From assembly GCA_937894585.1 (NCBI GenBank), contig CALBGO010000030.1:1-16878 (forward strand): 16,878 nt of DNA. Direction: 5' to 3'. Positions 6,539 to 12,899 of the stretch are shown piece after piece. The first letter of the stretch is position 1. Each line of letters starts with the position of its first letter. The DNA is from an uncultured Eubacterium sp. (lineage in GTDB: Bacteria > Bacillota > Clostridia > Peptostreptococcales > Anaerovoracaceae). A program made the translations under genes and the position numbers. The notes under the pieces are model-generated. The model was not told the origin of the DNA. It made no database searches and worked only from the letters and a program-made list of their open reading frames with translations.

Positions 6539-8075
6539 TACAAATCACATTTTTTGTGTCCCGGCACAGCCTGTATTTTGCAGTGAATCGTCCCCGGTTC
6601 AAAACAGGCAGAATCCAGAGTACCTCTCTTCCGATTTTAAGAAGCGGTATGTCATTCCTTTTTTCTCTGGGTACTTTGGTATCGACGAAATAGTCCTGTA
6701 TTTTTTTTCTGTGCTCTGCATCCATATGGATAAAATCACCGCTTTCGCGAAATCCTAAATGCAGGCGCTCTTTGAAATCCTCACCGAAAGCCTCTGCAAG
6801 AAGCTCTCTGTCAAAGACTGCAAAGACTGATGCTTCAGGCGGTTTACCGCGGTATTCTTCAAGACTTGCGGTGCTGATTCGAAGTTCCGGTAAAGAACCT
6901 TCCGTATACGGACGCAAAACGGTATGAGCAGTCTGCCGCTTTCCGCGGTCCGGTGTTTTTTCAAAAGATCTGTCATACTGTTTTTTCGTAAACTCTGCAC
7001 TGTCTGCCTCTGCTTCGGCACCTTCGCCCGCCTGCGTTTTTTCACGGCTGAAGTCTTTCGAATATATCCCCGCCTTTACATTTTCGTAAACCCGGGCAAG
7101 ATACAGTCCTTTAGAAAGATCGCACCTTGCAGACGGCTTCCGATGAAACACAATTGTCTCACAGTTTTCAAACTGCGCCGCTGTAATGTCCTCCGCCTGC
7201 CCCAGTTCGCAAAATGCGCGAAACAGCACGCGGCGGCGGATGGCTTTATGGCATCTTCGAAGTTTCTCTCCGCTGAGCAGGATTTCGGAAGGCGTGCGCG
7301 CAAGCACCATTTCTTCATAGGCCTTTTCTGCCTGTTCCTTCAGGAAAGCACTGTCTTCTGCCGCAGCTCTTCCCAACCTTATCATTGTATCCTTTACAGA
7401 CGGGTTGTATTCCTGTTCCAGATAAGGAATCAGCTCAAGGCGAATCTTGTTTCTGGTATAAAGCGTCTGTCCGTTGGTTTCGTCTATGCAGGGGTTCAGG
7501 TTTTGGACTCTGCAATACTCCAGAATTTCCTCCCGCGTTACCGAAAGCAGCGGTCTGACAACCGGGGTTCCTCTGCCGTCGGTTCTTCGGTATCTGATTC
7601 CCGAAAGTCCGTCGATACCTGTTCCCCGCAGCAGTCTGAACAGAATTGTCTCTGCCTGATCGTCCGCATTATGCGCTGTTGCAATACAGATTTTATCCTC
7701 CGGAATTCCCTGCGCCTTTAGCTCCTCTGCCATCTGAGAAAATGCTTCGTAACGGACTTTCCTTCCCGCTTCTTCAGATGTGATTTTTTCCCGCTCTGCC
7801 AAAGCTCTGCAGTCACAGACGATTGTCCTGCAAGGGCACCCTGCCTTTTTACATAATTCTTCTGTATAATGCTGATCCGCATCCGCCGCCTTATCGCGCA
7901 GTTTATGATTGATGTGAACCGGATGAATGGCCCAGCCGTACTTTTCCGACAAGCCCAGCAGAACATGAAAAAGACACACCGAATCAGGGCCTCCGGAAAG
8001 ACCCAAAACGATGTGTCCGCTCGGCTTTATCAGCCGGTGCTGTAAAATTGTATCCAAAATCTTTTTCTCTACCAT
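6522..8075 (-). CDS. tilS: tRNA(Ile)-lysidine synthetase
   Basis: Essential enzyme that attaches lysine to C34 of the CAU-anticodon tRNA(Ile), changing its decoding from AUG to AUA. From the ATG at 8073-8075 it has 517 residues: PP-loop SGGPDS at 27-32, HINHKLR at 54-60, HNADDQAETILFRLLRGTGI at 135-154, a central helical tRNA-binding part, and the C-terminal TilS domain (LHLGFRESGDFIHM through KKIQDYFVDTKVPREKRNDIPLL). This start gives the usual short lead to the PP-loop. No Shine-Dalgarno precedes it; instead a TATAAT lies 9 nt upstream. An in-frame ATG at 8183 would add 36 Cys-rich residues encoded by spacer repeats and is rejected. Downstream of spoIIE and upstream of ftsH, as in Bacillus. 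Confidence 0.95.
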   Translation of the reverse strand: MVEKKILDTILQHRLIKPSGHIVLGLSGGPDSVCLFHVLLGLSEKYGWAIHPVHINHKLRDKAADADQHYTEELCKKAGCPCRTIVCDCRALAEREKITSEEAGRKVRYEAFSQMAEELKAQGIPEDKICIATAHNADDQAETILFRLLRGTGIDGLSGIRYRRTDGRGTPVVRPLLSVTREEILEYCRVQNLNPCIDETNGQTLYTRNKIRLELIPYLEQEYNPSVKDTMIRLGRAAAEDSAFLKEQAEKAYEEMVLARTPSEILLSGEKLRRCHKAIRRRVLFRAFCELGQAEDITAAQFENCETIVFHRKPSARCDLSKGLYLARVYENVKAGIYSKDFSREKTQAGEGAEAEADSAEFTKKQYDRSFEKTPDRGKRQTAHTVLRPYTEGSLPELRISTASLEEYRGKPPEASVFAVFDRELLAEAFGEDFKERLHLGFRESGDFIHMDAEHRKKIQDYFVDTKVPREKRNDIPLLKIGREVLWILPVLNRGRFTAKYRLCRDTKNVICIEIIC

Positions 8076-8084
8076 AACAATAAT

Positions 8085-8113
8085 ATTATACCCTAAACGG
8101 CAGAGATTGAAAA
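8085..8113 (-). promoter_or_regulatory. putative promoter abutting the tilS start codon
   Basis: A perfect TATAAT (8085-8090, minus strand) has a weak TTTTCA 17 bp upstream (8108-8113). Only 9 nt separate the -10 box from the tilS ATG, so transcription from it would begin within a few bases of the start codon and give an almost leaderless mRNA. This fits the missing ribosome binding site. The weak -35 box keeps confidence moderate. Confidence 0.4.
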
Positions 8114-8171
8114 GCCGCAGGCAAAAATAGCCTGCAATGCAGACAAAACAGCCGGCGGTGCAGTCAAAACG
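8114..8171. repeat. 21-bp tandem repeat in the spoIIE-tilS spacer, 2 full units plus a short one
   Basis: Plus-strand units GCCTGCAATGCAGACAAAAC (from 8130) and GCCGGCGGTGCAGTCAAAAC (from 8151) repeat with a 21-bp period, preceded by a shortened relative at 8114-8129 (GCCGCAGGCAAAAATA). They lie between the spoIIE stop and the tilS promoter. Confidence 0.55.
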
Positions 8172-8180
8172 GATTACAAA

Positions 8181-8235
8181 CATCTCTTTTTACAGCACTG
8201 CCGCCATTATCTCTTTTTTACAGCGCCGCCACCAT
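8181..8235. repeat. 27/28-bp tandem duplication spanning the end of spoIIE
   Basis: The segment 8208-8235, which holds the last five codons of spoIIE and its TAA, is duplicated next door at 8181-8207. On the minus strand both read ATGG, a GCGGC-type stretch, CTGTAAAAA and AGAGAT. The second copy no longer encodes spoIIE; it creates the spurious upstream ATG in frame with tilS. Confidence 0.65.
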
Positions 8236-9969
8236 CACCGTCAAATCATCTCGCTCCCGGATTCCGTATTTTTCCGCCGCCTTATTCACAATCAGCTCCG
8301 CCACTGTTTCGGGATCGCGGCTTCCTATTTCAAGCAGACGCTTCCGCAGCCACAGACAGCCCGGATCATTTCTGTCGCAGTCGGTAATGCCGTCAGATAC
8401 CATAACCAGAATATCCCCTTTATGCAGCTTGACATCAATATACTCCAATTTCATACCGCTGAGAATTCCCGCGGGAAGAGCCGGTTTTTTCAGCATAGAA
8501 ACTTTTCCGTCGTGTTTTACAAAAGTAGATGCTGCGCCCATCTTAAAAATATGCGCTCTGCCGGTGTCTTTATGTATCACAGCCAGATCCAGAGTTGCAA
8601 ACATATCTGTGCAGTTTCCGGTCATCAGAATAGCGTTGACTGTTTTCATCGCCAAATCCACATCAAAGCCTGCTTTCAGAAGTTCCGACATAGTTTCTAC
8701 AACCAGACGGCTTTCCGCTGCTGCACGGCTTCCCTTTCCCATACCGTCACTAATCATCATAGCCTGCTTGTTTTTTCCAAAGGAAAAAGACAGACAGCTG
8801 TCACCGGACACCGCCGAAAATGCATAAGAAGCCGCGCCTATCGGAATCGGCGGCAGCTCCTGTTTCCGCGAGATATCACCTTTCCCTCCTAAATCACAAA
8901 TCATACGCTCCACCGTTCTCGCAAGACCTGCAAACTGATATGAAATAATCTGCCGACTTTCCATCCCCTCACCGTAAAGCTTTGCCAGTGCAGAAAATGC
9001 CTGCCGCTTTTTCATCAAATCCCCTTTTACAAGCCGCAGCTTTAAATCAAAATCGCTGGCGGACTCCGGCATCAGGCGCTCTTCTGCCACACACCAGAAT
9101 TTCACAAGAAATCCCGCCGGAACGGCGATGAAAACAGCCGAGGCAGCCGCAGCTCCGTAAATCTGTTCCCCCGCAAAAGATACCAGAACGGAAAACATAG
9201 ACAAAGCGAGCACGGTCTTTCTGTATCTGCCGTCAGTCAGCGCAGCAAGAAACCAGCCGATCAGAAGCGCCGCCATAATCCCTGTGAAAAACTCAAGATG
9301 CGCGCTGCTTCCGTTCTGACATCGGGAAAAAACCGCAATCACAGCAGACAGAGCCATCGCAGGCTGCAGACCCCGGCAATACTGCACCGTGAGCACCGAC
9401 AAAATCCAAAGGGACGAAACCACAATATCCGCACCTATTGATCCGATTATCGAAACTACAGTAATCATCAGTGCAAGGGACACTTTTTCTTCAGAAACAG
9501 CCGCAGGGCTTTTTCCCACAAACAGCACTTTTGCAACGGTATTAAAAACCCTGATATACACAATCACCGCAGCGGCCTCTTTCACCAGAGTCTTCAGGCT
9601 CAGCAGATAGAGAATATGCCCGCCTGCATAAAACAGACAGTTAAACAAGATTACCGCAGCGCAGGCAACTGCAGTTCTCTGATTAATGTTGAATTTCTGT
9701 CTGTGAAAAAACAGAAAAAACACGCCGCAGAAAATCATTGCCGCCATATCTCCGTAAAAATCCAACCCCTGCCCGCTGTAAGTCAGCATTCCCGCCGCCA
9801 TCACAGGCACCAGATAAATATACACGGTAGAGACTGCCGCCATCACTGTTATCAGCGCGCAGGCAGCCGGAAAAGTTCCGCCGAACAGGTTGATTCTCCC
9901 AATAAAAAAAGCCGCCGAAAGCGTAGCGAGAACTGTCTTCACATTGATTTGATTCCCTACAAATTCCAT
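8218..9969 (-). CDS. spoIIE: SpoIIE-type membrane PP2C phosphatase (stage II sporulation)
   Basis: In spore formers SpoIIE dephosphorylates the anti-anti-sigma factor SpoIIAA, releasing sigma-F in the forespore, and also acts in polar division. From the ATG at 9967-9969, preceded by AAGGGGA, the protein has 583 residues. Residues about 15-290 are strongly hydrophobic, with some ten potential membrane segments. Residues about 375-583 form the PPM phosphatase domain: SGDS (388-391), ISDGMGKGSRAAAES (406-420), VSDGITD (524-530) and DDLTVMV (574-580) carry the metal-binding aspartates. B. subtilis SpoIIE is about 830 residues, so the linker or regulatory region between membrane and phosphatase parts is much shorter here. 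It precedes tilS, as in Bacillus. Spo0A-box-like sites lie upstream. Confidence 0.93.
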   Translation of the reverse strand: MEFVGNQINVKTVLATLSAAFFIGRINLFGGTFPAACALITVMAAVSTVYIYLVPVMAAGMLTYSGQGLDFYGDMAAMIFCGVFFLFFHRQKFNINQRTAVACAAVILFNCLFYAGGHILYLLSLKTLVKEAAAVIVYIRVFNTVAKVLFVGKSPAAVSEEKVSLALMITVVSIIGSIGADIVVSSLWILSVLTVQYCRGLQPAMALSAVIAVFSRCQNGSSAHLEFFTGIMAALLIGWFLAALTDGRYRKTVLALSMFSVLVSFAGEQIYGAAAASAVFIAVPAGFLVKFWCVAEERLMPESASDFDLKLRLVKGDLMKKRQAFSALAKLYGEGMESRQIISYQFAGLARTVERMICDLGGKGDISRKQELPPIPIGAASYAFSAVSGDSCLSFSFGKNKQAMMISDGMGKGSRAAAESRLVVETMSELLKAGFDVDLAMKTVNAILMTGNCTDMFATLDLAVIHKDTGRAHIFKMGAASTFVKHDGKVSMLKKPALPAGILSGMKLEYIDVKLHKGDILVMVSDGITDCDRNDPGCLWLRKRLLEIGSRDPETVAELIVNKAAEKYGIRERDDLTVMVAAL

Positions 9970-10029
9970 AATTTTATCCCCTTTTTTCCTTTGATAAAGA
10001 CAGCGTACCACATAGAAAATGAGATATGC

Positions 10030-10049
10030 TGTCGAAACCTTGTGTCGAG
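10030..10049. promoter_or_regulatory. two Spo0A-box-like sites upstream of spoIIE
   Basis: TGTCGAA (10030-10036) is a perfect match to the Spo0A box core and TGTCGAG (10043-10049) differs at one base; they start 13 bp apart in the same orientation. They lie about 60-80 bp upstream of the spoIIE ATG, between it and the tatD terminator. In Bacillus spoIIE is transcribed by sigma-A RNA polymerase activated by Spo0A, so position and sequence agree. I could not identify a good -10 element. Confidence 0.5.
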
Positions 10050-10124
10050 GTGAAAATCTTTCACAGGAATCCTTGTATAAAACAAATAGGCATCTGATAC
10101 AGAGTTTTGCTCATACAAAAACAG

Positions 10125-10152
10125 CCGGACGGTCTTTGGCAGACATCCGGCA
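10125..10152 (-). terminator. intrinsic terminator after tatD
   Basis: On the minus strand a GC-rich hairpin (outer arms GCCGGAT/GTCCGGC, inner GTCT/AGAC with one bulged base and a 5-nt loop) is followed by TGTTTTTGT. It lies about 30 nt past the tatD stop and separates that transcript from spoIIE. Confidence 0.8.
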
Positions 10153-10180
10153 ATGTTCGTTTATATATTTTTCTCTGATC

Positions 10181-11020
10181 CTATCTATTCCCATCTATAC
10201 CAAAAAATCTTTTCGCATTTTCGCAGGTTATGCGCGCCGCCTCTTCATAAGAAATCCCTTTCAGCACCGCAACTCTTCTTGCCGTATGCTCCACATAAGG
10301 CGACTTGTTTTTTCTTCCGCGGAACGGCTCCGGTGTCAGATACGGCGCATCTGTCTCCACCAGAAGAAACTCAATGGGAATTTCTCTGACAACCTCCTGT
10401 GTTTTCCGGTTGTTTTTGAAAGTTACCGGACCACATACGGAAAGTGTTGCGCCCAGCTTCACATACTGTTTTGCCAGTTCTTTGCTTCCGGAAAAGCAGT
10501 GCAGCAGAACACGGCAGTCAGGAAGTTCTTCACCATTCGAACCTTTTCGTTTCGGAAACCAAGACGCCCGTTCCGCTGAAAAAGCGCCTTCTTCCTTGAG
10601 AATATTCATCGTTTCCTGTTCTGCTTCTCTGCTGTGAATCACAATAGGCATTTTCAGCTCATTGGCAAGCTGAATCTGCCGGCGAAACCAATAGCGCTGA
10701 TCCTCTCTGTCGGAAAAATCATAATGAAAGTCCAGTCCGATTTCACCGATTGCCTGCACCTTATCTTTCTTTGCCAGACCGCAAATCAATGTCAGTACCA
10801 TATCATCCATACTCTTCGCATCATGAGGGTGCACTCCGACTGCCGCATAACACCATTCATTTGCCTCGGCATGTTCTGCCGCCATTTTCGAACTTGCAAG
10901 ATCAAACCCCACATCCATAACATAGGAAACATCAGATGCTGCAATTTCCTCAATCAGCGCCTGCCGTTCCTGCGGCGTATATCCCTCGTTGTTCAAATGT
11001 GTATGTGAATCGAATAACAT
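10181..11020 (-). CDS. tatD: TatD-family metal-dependent deoxyribonuclease
   Basis: Cytoplasmic two-metal hydrolase of the amidohydrolase-like TIM-barrel family; members show DNase activity and are linked to DNA fragmentation or repair. From the ATG at 11018-11020, preceded by AAAGGAGAA, it has 279 residues. Metal ligands are in place: HTHL (His6, His8), GEIGLDFHYD (Glu93), IHSREAEQET (His129), LLHCFSGS (His174) and ETDAPYLTP (Asp224), followed by the typical P-FRG-KN-P segment. Length is above the usual ~255 because of a polar insertion of about 25 residues (146-168) between the His129 and His174 strands. A longer frame from a GTG at 11077, overlapping the previous stop, is less likely. Bacillus has tatD (yabD) directly after metS; here two genes intervene. 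Confidence 0.94.
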   Translation of the reverse strand: MLFDSHTHLNNEGYTPQERQALIEEIAASDVSYVMDVGFDLASSKMAAEHAEANEWCYAAVGVHPHDAKSMDDMVLTLICGLAKKDKVQAIGEIGLDFHYDFSDREDQRYWFRRQIQLANELKMPIVIHSREAEQETMNILKEEGAFSAERASWFPKRKGSNGEELPDCRVLLHCFSGSKELAKQYVKLGATLSVCGPVTFKNNRKTQEVVREIPIEFLLVETDAPYLTPEPFRGRKNKSPYVEHTARRVAVLKGISYEEAARITCENAKRFFGIDGNR

Positions 11021-11073
11021 AAGTTCTCCTTTCCGATATAAATCTTTAATAATCACTTCGGCTGCACAAGCCG

Positions 11074-11478
11074 TCACTCTCTTGCAGACTGCTCGATTAC
11101 CAGTTCATCATATCCGGTTTCTTCATCAAATTCCGTACCGAAGCGAATTCCATCCAGTTCGCCGATGACAGCTTCACAGGTGGTATTGACGATACAGCCC
11201 TCCATTAAATGACCTCCGATGGTACTGAGATCCTCCCCGGAAAAAGCAGCGTGAAGATGACACCGCGCCTTTGATACGGTTCCGTTTAAGGATACGATTT
11301 CCAGCGGTGCATTGATTTCCCTGACGTTTTCGCCGCCTGCATCGCGCACTCTGGCTCCGGTAACACAGCCGACACCGCTGAGCATCACACCGGCTTCAAT
11401 ATTCTTTTCTCTGCAAAACTCCTCTATCGTCAGAAGCAGATCCTGTCCGCGTCTCATACGGAAAGCATATGTTTTCAT
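11074..11478 (-). CDS. PPC/DUF296-domain protein
   Basis: A 134-residue protein that is a single PPC (plant and prokaryote conserved, DUF296) domain. Visible hallmarks are the start MKTYAFRMRRGQDLL with the RGQDLL turn (10-15), the LSGVGCVTGARV strand pair (33-44), HLHAAFSG with His74 and His76, and GGHL with His90; bacterial members form trimers that bind a metal with three histidines. The biochemical role of bacterial PPC proteins is not firmly established, although annotations often call them DNA-binding by analogy with plant AT-hook proteins; no AT-hook is present here. The ribosome binding site AAAGGA lies in the 14-bp gap after the nuclease gene, and tatD follows after 53 bp, so the three genes are probably one transcript. 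Confidence 0.88.
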   Translation of the reverse strand: MKTYAFRMRRGQDLLLTIEEFCREKNIEAGVMLSGVGCVTGARVRDAGGENVREINAPLEIVSLNGTVSKARCHLHAAFSGEDLSTIGGHLMEGCIVNTTCEAVIGELDGIRFGTEFDEETGYDELVIEQSARE

Positions 11479-11492
11479 AAATTTTTCCTTTA

Positions 11493-12338
11493 CTAATTTT
11501 CATTCAGACCGAATTCTCTTGTTAACAATTTTTGCTTATAAAGCATCTCACACTGCAATGCCTCGTCCGGTGTAACGGTCTTTGGCAAAACTTGTAAAAT
11601 AGAAAACTGAAAAGCATGATATCGTTCAGGGTCGTCTTGAAGGAGTTTTCTCATCATCTTATTTCCGCCATGTTTTGTCTTTATGTACTCTGTCCATCTT
11701 CCTAAAAGTCCATCATTACCGTAAGCCGAACCCACATACTGCTGTCCGGATACCATATCAACAATCAGATATACTGCTTTTACAGATTTCAATGCAGTGT
11801 GCCATGCCTCATAAACCGGTTGATTTTCAACAATCTGTTTCAACCGGTCAAATGAAAGAATCAGATTTTCATAACCACAAAAAGCATCTACCGGTCGTTC
11901 CTGGATTGACAACACCGGTTTTTCTACAGTTCCTTTTTGATGCCATGATTGTGTTGATGTTCCCCATTCAATAATCAATCGTTCTTCATATTCCTGCAAT
12001 AAAGGAACCGGTTCTAAATTAAAATAAGCCTTTTCTCCGGTGAACCAATCCGGATAAGGAAACTCTGCCGGCATCAATTCAGGCTCTGCCGGTACAAAAC
12101 CGTTGCTCCTATACAAACCGTAAAATCTCGCCTGCGTTCCTGCATCTCCGATAAAGACAGCCCAATAGTCATATCCCTTTGCAAAGCTCTTCTTCTGTAC
12201 GCGCGTGTATTCCCACAGAAACCCCTTTTCATAACATGGCTTGCATTCCGCACCTTTAATTGCATGGCGAATCAATTTCACTTTTGCCGGATCAATCCCA
12301 ACCTTTTTCAACACATCTGAAAAATATAAAATTGCCAT
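11493..12338 (-). CDS. GIY-YIG nuclease-domain protein with a distinct N-terminal domain
   Basis: 281 residues. The C-terminal ~95 residues are a GIY-YIG nuclease: VYL (189-191) and YVG (201-203) form the core strands, GRW supplies the catalytic Arg214, and CEMLYKQKL the Glu264 metal ligand; KTKHGGNKMMRKLL and FQFSILQVLPKTVT are typical of one widespread group of such proteins. Residues 1 to about 180 form a separate domain (YWAVFIGDAG at 58-67, RLIIEWGTSTQSWHQ at 120-134) of unknown role. The start follows a perfect AGGAGG. By eye the gene is more AT-rich than metG, tatD or ftsH, and it splits the metG-tatD pair, suggesting acquisition. Function is unknown; restriction, repair and mobile DNA processing are possible. 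Nothing indicates truncation. Confidence 0.85.
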   Translation of the reverse strand: MAILYFSDVLKKVGIDPAKVKLIRHAIKGAECKPCYEKGFLWEYTRVQKKSFAKGYDYWAVFIGDAGTQARFYGLYRSNGFVPAEPELMPAEFPYPDWFTGEKAYFNLEPVPLLQEYEERLIIEWGTSTQSWHQKGTVEKPVLSIQERPVDAFCGYENLILSFDRLKQIVENQPVYEAWHTALKSVKAVYLIVDMVSGQQYVGSAYGNDGLLGRWTEYIKTKHGGNKMMRKLLQDDPERYHAFQFSILQVLPKTVTPDEALQCEMLYKQKLLTREFGLNEN

Positions 12339-12415
12339 AAGTGTACCTCCTAAAAATCGAATACAACGATATAATAAATACCCATCTGCTTAGATTTCCT
12401 ACCTAAACTAATAAC

Positions 12416-12436
12416 TTACAGAAATTTTTTCTGTAA
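12416..12436. promoter_or_regulatory. perfect palindrome TTACAGAAA-TTT-TTTCTGTAA, possible operator
   Basis: Nine-base arms around a 3-nt centre, about 80 bp upstream of the nuclease gene. On the minus strand it overlaps a plausible TTTACA -35 box with a TATTAG 18 bp downstream, so a repressor bound here could block transcription of the nuclease gene. No T-tract follows, so a terminator is unlikely. Confidence 0.35.
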
Positions 12437-12471
12437 AAATACAACACTATCAGAAAACTTCTTTCATCTGC

Positions 12472-12561
12472 TTAAAGCAACGCTTTTATAAAATCCTTAA
12501 ATAGATTCGCCACACGATTGCCATCCTTGATAAAATCCTTGAAAAATACCAATTCTGCCAA
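12472..12561 (-). CDS. candidate 29-residue amphipathic peptide with duplicated FKDFIK box
   Basis: A minus-strand frame from a TTG (12559-12561) to TAA (12472-12474) encodes 29 residues: an LAELV start, FFKDFIKDG, NRVAN, then LFKDFIKALL. The two FKDFIK copies are 14 codons apart and differ at three third-codon positions (TTC/TTT, ATC/ATA, AAG/AAA), all silent; read in the neighbouring frame, two of the changes alter the residue or create a stop. A weak AAGG precedes the TTG by 9 nt. The peptide would form a helix with alternating charged and aromatic faces, near-neutral overall. It may be independent or the tail of a gene broken at the A6 run at 12563-12568. No family recognised. Confidence 0.3.
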   Translation of the reverse strand: MAELVFFKDFIKDGNRVANLFKDFIKALL

Positions 12562-12661
12562 CGTTTTTTGCCTTTTTTATTGACTGAATGGACAAAATGA
12601 TTAGCATCTGTCACGCTTGACAGCATTTCAGACTGTTTAGATCCACTTTCACGGGTTCTGA

Positions 12662-12711
12662 AAGAAAAAAAGTTGACAAAATCTCAAAATATCTTGATTC
12701 TGTCAACTTTT
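12662..12711 (-). terminator. terminator downstream of metG
   Basis: On the minus strand perfect 11-bp arms AAAAGTTGACA/TGTCAACTTTT extend inward by AATC/GATT after one mismatch, followed by TTTTTTTC. The stem is AT-rich but long, and the T-tract is clear. It lies about 190 nt after the metG stop. Confidence 0.75.
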
Positions 12712-12899
12712 CATTCCGTCCTCAGTCAAATTTACCTCTGATCCAAGCGATAAGGGAAACCTCATTTACCATCAAGCACCCGAGACAAATCCTTCTTGTA
12801 TGTCACAGGCTCTGTTCATCACAGCTTTGATTTAATTCCGCCTCAACTTCTCAGCTCAGCTTTATTTCAACTTCAGATCGGCTTCGGCTCATCTTTAAC
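12712..12899. other. spacer between the metG stop and its terminator
   Basis: About 190 bp of 3' untranslated sequence with no gene. Near the metG stop short elements recur, GAAGTTGA twice 24 bp apart and AAAGCTG twice on the minus strand, suggesting another decayed local duplication, but the pattern is weak. Nothing else seen. Confidence 0.4.

Larger units (their letters stand above)
12339..12661. other. AT-rich spacer upstream of the nuclease gene
   Basis: About 320 bp between the nuclease gene and the metG terminator. From left to right it contains the nuclease ribosome binding site, the palindrome at 12416-12436, the 29-codon frame at 12472-12561 and a small hairpin, CTGTCA/TGACAG with a 4-nt loop (12606-12622). 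No tRNA, riboswitch or longer gene was recognised. Confidence 0.5.

Noticed and set aside
8076..8183. 36-residue N-terminal extension of TilS from the ATG at 8183
   Set aside because: It is encoded by the 21-bp repeat spacer, is Cys-rich and unlike TilS, and its purine stretch touches the ATG. The ATG at 8075 gives the family-typical start.
9970..10011. SpoIIE start at ATG 10011
   Set aside because: The 14 extra codons contain the AAGGGGA ribosome binding site of the ATG at 9969.
11021..11077. TatD start at GTG 11077
   Set aside because: The added residues contain the AAAGGAGAA site of the ATG at 11020, and TatD proteins start just before the HTHL motif.
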